This document shows positions 1 through 9,192 of a stretch of DNA of 64,000 bases, in pieces. This stretch comes from Elmis aenea. Its lineage: Eukaryota > Arthropoda > Insecta > Coleoptera > Elmidae. Every line of letters begins with the position of its first letter. The first letter of the stretch is position 1. The notes under the pieces were generated by a model. The model was not told the origin of the DNA, ran no database searches, and worked only from the letters and a program-made list of their open reading frames with translations. Position numbers and translations under genes: made by a program. The stretch is taken from NCBI GenBank assembly GCA_947652605.1, contig CANTFG010000322.1, positions 1 to 64,000 on the forward strand. The letters are read 5' to 3'.

Positions 1-600
1 AGCTAATAATCAATATATTAGCTATAATTAAGATGTTTAAAAATGTCTTAGGCAGTTGCTTAAGTTTAAAATATTTTGTTTGGTTCTGAAAGTGAGAATC
101 TTTGCATTTTTCCCGTTTTTCATGATATTATTAACACGTTACTTAGACGATTTAAGAACTCCTACTCATCATCTAAGATCTAAGCAATAAATAACTCGTG
201 TTTGTTAAAGCGTACATAAAAACTACTAAAGAAGTGTTTCGTATGCATCTTTTATTCCACACAAAACGTTAGTAATCTTGTAAATAAATTTAACATCCCC
301 ATTTATATTTACAAACCGTTTAACGTTCGTTTACTGCGTATATCTTAAAAACCGACGATATTTACATACATATAGCAGACAGTTAAAGTGTCTAAACTGT
401 TTTAATATAAATTGCGGTCACTTCTATTATACAAATCATCACGAGCGGCTCACCCAGAGCTAATGCGGGTCAACCCGTCGAATACGTGACTCCCTGGGTC
501 ACATCCCCTTGTAACATTAGACCCTTTTGCTTAACCATTTATTGGGAATAACAAGATAGAATCTTCTCAGTTAAGACTTCGCCATTATCGGTGTGTACCG
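1..600. other. Unassigned AT-rich sequence
   Basis: I see no ORF of note, no tandem repeat and no recognisable element here. It is not the 171-bp satellite, so the palindrome that begins at 601 sits at the junction between this sequence and the satellite. A more GC-rich patch lies around 440-520 but I cannot assign it. Confidence 0.5.
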
Positions 601-660
601 AGGTCCATGTCCTGGGCCCCCCCACATTTGAAATGTAACTTTTTTTTAAATGTAGAAGGT

Positions 661-1190
661 TGTGCTAGCCTTGTGCTGGCGTGCTTTGTTAAAATTTTTG
701 ATTGTGCTGGTTTCGTTAGGCTACAAATTCAATTTTAATTTGGGGGGGCTGTGGACATGATAGCCCCCCCACCACGTAATTTAAACATTTTTTTTAAAAA
801 GATATGTTGTGCTAGCCTTGTGCTGGCGTGCTTTGTTAAAATTTTTGATTGTGCTGGTTCCGTTAGGCTACAAATTCGATTTTAATTTGGGGGGGCTGTG
901 AACATGATAGCCCCCCCACCACGTAATTTAAATATTTTTTTTAGGCAGATATGTTGTGCTAGCCTTGTGCTGGCGTGCTTTGTTAAAGTTTTTGATTGTG
1001 CTGGTTCCATTACACGACAATTTTGATTTTAAATTGGAGGGGCTGTAGACATGATAGCCCCCCCACCAAGTAATTTAAACATTTTTTTTAGACAGATGTA
1101 TTGTGCTAGCCTTGTGCTGGCGTGTGCTGTTAAAATTTTTGATTGTGCTGTTTCGTTACGCTACGATTTTGGTTTAAAATCTGAGGGGCT
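661..1190. repeat. 147-bp tandem repeats, left arm
   Basis: Four units start at 661, 808, 955 and 1102, exactly 147 bp apart. Each begins TGTGCTAGCCTTGTGCTGGC. The first three end in a GC-rich block of the form GGGGGGGCTGT...GATAGCCCCCCC, which can itself fold back; the fourth has a shortened block. No coding potential is visible. Confidence 0.85.
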
Positions 1191-1200
1191 CTAGACATGA

Positions 1201-1556
1201 TTAGATTTGCTTTTTTATACATTGAACCATTATTGTTATTTGTTATCTTTGAAAAGGATGACTTCTAAAAAATTTATTGAATAATCTGTTTCTGTCTCAC
1301 AGGTAAATTAAATTTTTGGATGGTAACTGTTGAATAAGTTTAAAATGTTATTGACTTTGGATTTTGGAACGCCTAAAATTAAATCGTCTACATATTTCTT
1401 TAAAAAAGGGATGTTATCAGATATTTTTGGCATTATTGTTTTTAATAAATCATCTAATATTATTTCTGCAATAATAGGGGGGGCATTTGTAAGAAATATT
1501 TTAAAGTGCTGTGTTGTAACAATGTTTTTCCTATAATTTTCGTCTATGTAAAACAA
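1201..1556 (-). pseudogene. Penelope-like reverse transcriptase fragment, left arm
   Basis: An 82-codon open stretch (1308-1556) encodes NAPPIIAEIILDDLL followed by FLKKYVDDLILGVP. The first matches the RT motif preceding the catalytic strand and YVDD is the catalytic motif itself. Past the stop, toward 1201, in-phase sequence resembles the block with INFLEVTL that follows YVDD in Penelope-like RTs. There is no thumb, no GIY-YIG endonuclease and no N-terminal RT half, so this is a relic. Penelope is favoured over non-LTR RT because of the spacing and the downstream block. The inverted copy is in the right arm. Confidence 0.6.
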
Positions 1557-1795
1557 TTTTATGTATTCTAAATGTGTCTATGGCATCTAAAAAAAATTAT
1601 AACAGTTTCAATTAAAATTATTAATGAAATTAATCAAAATAAAGCTACATATCCCACTCATCTATTAAATAATACTGTAAAGTACAAGCACGTGTTTTTT
1701 TAAATCTTATTATAAGGACTTTTTGCTGATTTTTAATTTTAACTATACTTGTAAGTATTAAAGAATGTTTTTTGACTATGTTACAATGTACACTA

Positions 1796-2539
1796 TACAG
1801 GATGATTGATTGAGACCGGTACTTAAAAATATATGAACAATGAAAAAGGGTATGGATCTGAAATTTTGGTAATGTCCATAATGGCTTCTGGTCTGTTATT
1901 TGAAAATATTTTCAAGATGGCGACACTTCCGAAAATACCGGAAGTTGACGTCTACTTTCTTATTTCAAATACAATGGTATATTTTTTAATGCGTATTTGG
2001 ATTTAAAACGTTATTTTAGAGGGACTTTTATTGACCTAAGTGCAGTCATTATTAAAATTTTTGGACTTTTTTGAAAATTCTTAGATTTTCATCGTGATGC
2101 TTAATATTCTCTAACACCGCCATTTTTCAAGAAAAAACGCTTAAATTTAGACCAGGCCTAGAAGAAACCTTGGAGTACATCCTGGAATTCTTGCAATCTA
2201 TGCATTACTTACAGGGTGTCCAAAACTTAATTTTCTTTTAATACAACTTCAGACCACTAAAACTCGTTTTTTTCAAATACAGTGCCCATACTTTTTTTTC
2301 ATTTTCTAATGCAAAATTACATTCTGCATCAATCTGTGTTAGCGTTTCCTATACCTATCTGCAACAATTTTCGAGTTATTAAGTTATTAACTTTTGGCGT
2401 TTCCGGAAGTGTCGCCATCTTGAAAATATTTTCAATTAACAGACAAGATGCCATTATGGTCATAACCAAAATTTCAGATCCATACCCTTTTTCATTCTTC
2501 ATATATTTTTAAGTACCGGTCTCAATCAATCACCCTGTA
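1796..2539. mobile_element. Nested TIR element at the palindrome centre (CACCCTGTATA type)
   Basis: Ends are inverted: ACAGGATGATTGATTGAGAC on the left and GTCTCAATCAATCACCCTGT on the right, continuing inward through AGTACCGGT and the AAGATGGCGACACTTCCG block. Ends reading CACCCTGTATA are common in non-autonomous insect repeats. The middle, about 1935-2403, is single copy, AT-rich and has no supported gene. This element lies at the symmetry centre of the larger palindrome, so its hairpin may have seeded the inverted duplication. Confidence 0.45.
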
Positions 2540-2784
2540 TAGTGTATATTGTAACATAGTCAAAGAACATGCTTTAATACTTGCAAGTATAGTTAAAATT
2601 TAAAATTGTACATCTGTGATGAAAAATCAGCAAAAAGTCCTTATAATAAAATTTTAAAAAACACGTGCTTGTACTTTACAGTATTATTTAATTGATGAGT
2701 GGGATATGTAGCTTTATTTTGATTTATGTCATTAATAGTTTTAATTGAAACTGTTATACATTTTTTTAGATGCCATAGACACAT

Positions 2785-3150
2785 TTAAAATACATAAAAT
2801 TGTTTTACATAGACGAAAATTATAGGACAAACATTGTTACAACACATCACTTTAAAATATTTCTTAAAAATGCCCCCTTTATTATGCAGAAATAATATTA
2901 GATGGTTTATTAAAAACAATAATGCCAAAAATATCTGATAACATCCCTTTTTTAAAGAAATATGTAGACGATTTAATTTTAGGCGTTCCAAAATCCAAAG
3001 TCAATAACTTATTCAACACTTACCATCCAAAAATGTAATTTACCTGTGAGACAGAAACAGATTATTCAATAAATTTTTTAGAAGTCACCCTTTTCAGAGA
3101 CAACAAATAACAATCATGGTTCAATGTATACAAAAGCAAATCTAATCATG
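2785..3150 (+). pseudogene. Penelope-like reverse transcriptase fragment, right arm
   Basis: Inverted counterpart of the fragment at 1201-1556. The strand encodes NIPFLKKYVDDLILGVPKSK, then INFLEVTLF, as expected downstream of a Penelope-type catalytic motif. Against the left arm it has lost one base near 2883 (frameshift before the AEIILD block) and nine bases after KSKVNN, so it is more degraded. No complete domain remains. Confidence 0.6.
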
Positions 3151-3179
3151 TCTAGAGCCCCTCAGATTTTAAACCAAAA

Positions 3180-3695
3180 TCGTAGCGTAACGAAACAGCA
3201 CAATCAAAAATTTTAACAGCACACGCCAGCACAAGGCTAGCACAATACATCTGACTAAAAAAAATGTTTAAATCACTTGGTGGGGGGGCTATCATGTCTA
3301 CAGCCCCTCCAATTTAAAATCAAAATTGTCGTGTAATGGAACCAGCACAATCAAAAATTTTAACAAAGCACGCCAGCACAAGGCTAGCACAACTTATCTG
3401 TCTAAAAAAAATATTTAAATTACGTGGTGGGGGGGCTATCATGTCCACAGCCCCCCCAAATTAAAATCGAATTTGTAGCCTAACGGAACCAGCACAATCA
3501 AAAATTTTAACAAAGCACGCCAGCACAAGGCTAGCTCAACATAATTATCTGTCTAAAAAAAATGTTTAAATTACGTGGTGGGGGGGCTATCATGTCCACA
3601 GCCCCCCCAAATTAAAATTGAATTTGTAGCCTAACGAAACCAGCACAATCAAAAATTTTAACAAAGCACGCCAGCACAAGGCTAGCACAACCTTC
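3180..3695. repeat. 147-bp tandem repeats, right arm
   Basis: Four inverted copies of the left-arm repeat, marked by GCCAGCACAAGGCTAGC. Spacing is less even than on the left, with units of about 146-154 bp caused by small indels. GC-rich snap-back blocks separate the units as in the left arm. Confidence 0.85.
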
Positions 3696-3749
3696 TACAT
3701 TTAAAAAAAAGTTACATTTCAAATGTGGGGGGGCCCAGGACATGGACCT

Positions 3750-6700
3750 GCAAAACAATTATATTCATGTAAAGAGGCGATGGATAAACTGTTTCTGTGA
3801 TATACAAATCAATAATTAAAATTGTTTAGAAATAGTCGCTCAAGGAACATATGTATTAACTAAAGCACGGTATTTTTAGGAAATTATTAAAAATTAAAAC
3901 CAGCTCATTGAAAGACATATGCAAAACAATTGTATTCATGTAATGAGGCGATGGATAAACTGTTCCTGTGATATAAAAATCAATAATTAAAATTGTTTCG
4001 AAATAGTCGCTCAAGGAACATATGTATTAACTAAAGCACGGTATTTTTAGGAAATTATTAAAAATTAAAACCAGCTCATTGAAAGACATATGCAAAACAA
4101 TTGTATTCATGTAAAGAGGCGATGGATAAACTGTTCCTGTGATATACAAATCGATAATTAAAATTGTTTAGAAATAGTCGCTCAAGGAACATATGTATTA
4201 ACTAAAGCACGGTATTTTTAGGAAATCATTAAAAATTAAAACCAGCTCATTGAAAGACATATGCAAAACAATTGTATTCATGTAAAGAGGCGATGGATAA
4301 ACTGTTTCTGTGATATAAATATCAATAATTAAAATTGTTTCGAAATAGTCGCTCAAGGAACATATGTATTAACTAAAGCACGGTATTTTTAGGAAATTAT
4401 TAAAAATTAAAACCAGCTCATTGAAAGACATATGCAAAACAATTGTATTCATGTAAAGAGGCGATGGATAAACTGTTTCTGTGATATAAAAATCAATAAT
4501 TAAAATTGTTTCGAAATAGTCGCTCAAGGAACATATGTATTAACTAAAGCACGGTATTTTTAGGAAATTATTAAAAATTAAAACCAGCTCATTGAAAGAC
4601 ATATGCAAAACAATTGTATTCATGTAAAGAGGCGATGGATAAACTGTTTCTGTGATATAAAAATCAATAATTAAAATTGTTTCGAAATAGTCGCTCAAGG
4701 AACATATGTATTAACTAAAGCACGGTATTTTTAGGAAATTATTAAAAATTAAAACCAGCTCATTGAAAGACATATGCAAAACAATTGTATTCATGTAAAG
4801 AGGCGATGGATAAACTGTTCCTGTGATATACAAATCAATAATTAAAATTGTTCAGAAATAGTCGCTCAAGGAACATATGTATTAACTAAAGCACGGTATT
4901 TTTAGGAAATTATTAAAAATTAAAACCAGCTCATTGAAAGACATATGCAAAACAATTGTATTCATGTAAAGAGGCGATGGATAAACTGTTCCTGTGATAT
5001 ACAAATCAATAATTAAAATTGTTACGAAATAGTCGCTCAAGAAACATATGTATTAACTAAAGCACGGTATTTTTAGGAAATTATTAAAAATTAAAACCAG
5101 CTCTTTGAAAGACATATGCAAAACAATTGTATTTATGTAAAAAGGCGATGGATAAACTGTTCCTTTGATATACAAATCAATAATTAAAATTGTTCAGAAA
5201 TAGTCGCTCAAGGAACATATGTATTAACTAAAGCACGGTATTTTTAGGAAATTATTAAAAATTAAAACCAGCTCATTGAAAGACATATGCAAAACAATTG
5301 TGTTCATGTAAAGAGGCGATGGATAAACTGTTTCTGTGATATAAAAATCAATAATTAAAATTGTTTCGAAATAGTTGCTCAAGGAACATATGTATTAACT
5401 AAAGCACGGTATTTTTAGGAAATTATTAAAAATTAAAACCAGCTCATTGAAAGACATATGCAAAACAATTGTATTCATGTAAAGAGGCGATGGATAAACT
5501 GTTCCTGTGATATACAAATCAATAATTAAAATTGTTTCAAAATAGTCGCTCAAGGAACATATGTATTAACTAAAGCACGGTAATTTTAGGAAATTATTAA
5601 ATATTAAAACCAGCTCATTGAAAGACATATGCAAAACAATTGTATTCATGTAAAGAGGCGATGGATAAACTGTTCCTGTGATATACAAATCAATAATTAA
5701 AATTGTTACGAAATAGTCGCTCAAGAAACATATGTATTAACTAAAGCACGGTATTTTTAGGAAATTATTAAAAATTAAAACCAGCTCTTTGAAAGACATA
5801 TGCAAAACAATTGTATTCATGTAAAAAGGCGATGAATAAACTAATCCTTTGATATACAAATCAATAATTAAAATTGTTCAGAAATAGTCGCTCAAGGAAC
5901 ATATGTATTAACTAAAGCACGGTATTTTTAGGAAATTATTAAAAATTAAAACCAGCTCATTGAAAGACATATGCAAAACAATTGTATTCATGTAAAGAGG
6001 CGATGGATAAACTGTTCCTGTGATATACAAATCAATAATTAAAATTGTTTCGAAATAGTCGCTCAAGGAACATATGTATTAACTAAAGCACGGTATTTTT
6101 AGGAAATTATTAAAAATTAAAACCAGCTCATTGAAAGACATATGCAAAACAATTGTATTCATGTAAAGAGGCGATAGATAAACTGTTCCTGTGATATACA
6201 AATCAATAATTAAAATTGTTTCGAAATAGTCGCTCAAGGAACATATGTATTAACTAAAGCACGGTATTTTTAGGAAATTATTAAAAATTAAAACCAGCTC
6301 ATTGAAAGACATATGCAAAACAATTGTATTCATGTAAAGAGGCGATGGATAAACTGTTCCTGTGATATACAAATCAATAATTAAAATTGTTTAGAAATAG
6401 TCGCTCAAGGAACATATGTATTAACTAAAGCACGGTATTTTTAGGAAATTATTAAAAATTAAAACCAGCTCATTGAAAGACATATGCAAAACAATTGTAT
6501 TCATGTAAAGAGGCGATAGATAAACTGTTCCTGTGATATACAAATCAATAATTAAAATTGTTACGAAATAGTCGCTCAAGAAACATATGTATTAACTAAA
6601 GCACGGTATTTTTAGGAAATTATTAAAAATTAAAACCAGCTCTTTGAAAGACATATGCAAAACAATTGTATTCATGTAAAAAGGCGATGGATAAACTGTT

Positions 6701-7652
6701 CCTTTGATATACAAATCAATAATTAAAATTGTTCAGAAATAGTCGCTCAAGGAACATATGTATTAACTAAAGCACGGTATTTTTAGGAAATTATTAAAAA
6801 TTAAAACCAGCTCATTGAAAGACATATGCAAAACAATTGTGTTCATGTAAAGAGGCGATGGATAAACTGTTTCTGTGATATAAAAATCAATAATTAAAAT
6901 TGTTTCGAAATAGTTGCTCAAGGAACATATGTATTAACTAAAGCACGGTATTTTTAGGAAATTATTAAAAATTAAAACCAGCTCATTGAAAGACATATGC
7001 AAAACAATTGTATTCATGTAAAGAGGCGATGGATAAACTGTTCCTGTGATATACAAATCAATAATTAAAATTGTTTCAAAATAGTCGCTCAAGGAACATA
7101 TGTATTAACTAAAGCACGGTAATTTTGGGAAATTATTAAAAATTAAAACCAGCTCATTGAAAGACATATGCAAAACAATTGTATTCATGTAAAGAGGCAA
7201 TGGATAAACTGTTCCTGTGATATACAAATCAATAATTAAAATTGTTACGAAATAGTCGCTCAAGAAACATATGTATTAACTAAAGCACGGTATTTTTAGG
7301 AAATTATTAAAAATTAAAACCAGCTTATTGAAAGACATATGCAAAACAATTGTATTCATGTAAAAAGGCGATGAATAAACTAATCCTTTGATATACAAAT
7401 CAATAATTAAAATTGTTCAGAAATAGTCGCTCAAGGAACATATGTATTAACTAAAGCACGGTATTTTTAGGAAATTATTAAAAATTAAAACCAACTCATT
7501 GAAAGACATATGCAAAACAATTGTATTCATGTAAAGAGGCGATGGATAAACTGTTCCTGTGATATACAAATCAATAATTAAAATTGTTTCGAAATAGTCG
7601 CTCAAGGAACATATGTATTAACTAAAGCACGGTATTTTTAGGAAATTATTAA
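3750..7652. repeat. 171-bp satellite array, segment 1
   Basis: Head-to-tail monomers of 171 bp: CAAGGAACATATG recurs at 3841, 4012, 4183 and 4354. About 23 copies lie here. Monomers are nearly identical with a few diagnostic variants, for example GGTAATTTTAGG, ATGAATAAACTAATCC and CTCTTTGAAAG. Two of these recur at 1539 bp (5581 to 7120; 5832 to 7371), which is nine monomers, a higher-order repeat. The left boundary is mid-monomer, against the palindrome. Confidence 0.97.
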
Positions 7653-8222
7653 CCTTTAAGTAGTCGCACGGCGCCGCAGAGGCACCAAGCGTTTTTTAAA
7701 TCGTTGTTACATTTTTAATTATTTTTTGTCACTAATATCTGTTTATGTATTCCTCAATTGTACTTTTAGGAATACGAATTATATAGTATTATTCATATTT
7801 CTTTATTTTACAGTCCGTAAAATGCAAGTATGTGTTACTCGGCATGAACGCTGTCATTTATGCCCTAGGGCTAAAAATCGACATTCGCAACAAATTTGTT
7901 CGCAATGCCATAAAAATATTTGTTCAGAGCATACAATAAAATTGTGCAGTGAATGCTTTGCATCCAATATTTGATTCGTATTAAAAATAAATTATTTTAT
8001 GTTTTTACAGTTATCTTTTAAATACAGATATATATTTTTTATATCTTATAATTTATTTAGTCATTGTTATTCCTTTTAAGATTTAGCTTATATTTTATGA
8101 ATAAACCAGTTTAACACATTTTTAAGATTTTAAGTCTAAAACACTGTTATAAAACCCCATTGGTGCCTCCGAGGCGCCATGCGAGTAGTTATGTATACAC
8201 AGTACACGCGACTAGTTGAAGG
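7653..8222. mobile_element. piggyBac-family non-autonomous element (570 bp)
   Basis: The satellite is interrupted exactly at TTAA, which is duplicated at 7649-7652 and 8223-8226; removing the insert restores a normal monomer. The ends are short inverted repeats, CCTTTAAGTAGTCGC on the left and the complement of CCTTCAACTAGTCGC on the right. A second pair of inverted GC-rich blocks around GGCGCC with GGTGCC lies just inside (7667-7689 and 8161-8183). TTAA specificity and CC...GG ends define the piggyBac superfamily. Most of the transposase is missing, so this is an internal deletion derivative. Confidence 0.9.
7726..7974 (+). pseudogene. C-terminal cysteine-rich domain of a piggyBac transposase
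   Basis: The last 50 or so codons encode C-x2-C-x11-C-x2-C-x4-C-x2-H-x4-C-x2-C, for example CHLCPRAKNR and CSQCHKNICSEH. This is the cross-brace zinc domain that closes piggyBac transposases and binds their end sequences. The catalytic DDD core is absent. A TTTTACAG acceptor-like site just before codon 30 suggests the first part of the ORF may be intron or random sequence. The stop is intact. The domain alone could not transpose the element; whether it is expressed is unknown. Confidence 0.75.
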
Positions 8223-8701
8223 TTAAAAATTAAAACCAGCTCATTGAAAGACATATGCAAAACAATTGTATTCATGTAAAGAGGCGATGGATAAACTGTT
8301 CCTGTGATATACAAATCAATAATTAAAATTGTTTCGAAATAGTCGCTCAAGGAACATATGTATTAACTAAAGCACGGTATTTTTAGGAAATTATTAAAAA
8401 TTAAAACCAGCTCATTGAAAGACATATGCAAAACAATTGTATTCATGTAAAGAGGCGATGGATAAACTGTTCCTGTGATATACAAATCAATAATTAAAAT
8501 TGTTTAGAAATAGTCGCTCAAGGAACATATGTATTAACTAAAGCACGGTATTTTTAGGAAATTATTAAAAATTAAAACCAGCTCATTGAAAGACATATGC
8601 AAAACAATTGTATTCATGTAAAGAGGCGATGGATAAACTGTTCCTGTGATATACAAATCAATAATTAAAATTGTTACGAAATAGTCGCTCAAGAAACATA
8701 T
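8223..8701. repeat. 171-bp satellite array, segment 1 continued
   Basis: About 2.8 monomers between the piggyBac derivative and the gypsy LTR. Phase is continuous with the segment on the left across the TTAA insertion. The last four bases (8698-8701, ATAT) are the gypsy target-site duplication. Confidence 0.97.
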
Positions 8702-8886
8702 TGTAAAAGATAGACGTTTCTTATTTGAACATTTATTGAATAATGATTAATTAGAATTATATTACAAAACACTTTATACATACAATCTTACATACTAAGC
8801 AAATACCAATAGATTTAATAATAGTTGCAATAAGCGAAGTAGGCATAATACCGCTAACGTAACTATTGCAACATTACACCGCTACA
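8702..8886 (-). repeat. Gypsy 3' LTR
   Basis: 185 bp, starting TGTAAAAGATAGACG and ending ACCGCTACA on the plus strand. It differs from the other LTR at three sites (TTATACAT/TTACACAT, AATAGATTT/AATACATTT, TTGCAATAAG/TTGCTATAAG). Confidence 0.95.
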
Positions 8887-8896
8887 CCTCCCCTTT
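8887..8896 (-). promoter_or_regulatory. Polypurine tract
   Basis: Reads AAAGGGGAGG on the element strand, directly against the 3' LTR. This is the normal place for plus-strand DNA priming in LTR retrotransposons. Confidence 0.8.
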
Positions 8897-9192
8897 CCGT
8901 AAGAATGGCCCTCACTATGGCCATTTGTGAACGTCATCCCTAAAGAACAGAGAAGATGATGCGTGTGTAATCCAATAAACATACGATAAAAAATTATGCA
9001 TACACTTACATTTTATTATAATGCTATGCCCAGTTATCTTAAAACAAAAGGTTAAATTTATTTACTTATATTTAAAATGAAGATGTTAAGATAAAAAAGA
9101 TAGTAGAAAACTAAGAGATAGTGAGTTAGTTGAAAATTGATGAGCTCATCTTATGTAACTAATGTTTAAAATCTAAAATTACATCTTATATA
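8897..9192 (-). other. Gypsy 3' untranslated region
   Basis: Sequence between the integrase stop and the polypurine tract. It is AT-rich, with no env-like ORF and no other recognisable feature. Confidence 0.6.

Larger units (their letters stand above)
601..3749. mobile_element. Large foldback (palindromic) element
   Basis: The left arm (601 to about 1935) and the right arm (about 2403 to 3749) are inverted copies. The outer ends read AGGTCCATGTCCTGGG on the left and its reverse complement on the right, and symmetry is lost one base beyond. From outside in, each arm holds a homopolymer-rich GC end, tandem 147-bp repeats, a Penelope-type RT fragment and AT-rich sequence. The unpaired centre is about 470 bp. 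The arms differ by small indels and substitutions, so they have aged since duplication. I see no clear target-site duplication: the left flank is unassigned and the right flank enters the satellite in mid-monomer. It could be a foldback transposon or an inverted duplication of a Penelope-derived locus. Confidence 0.75.
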
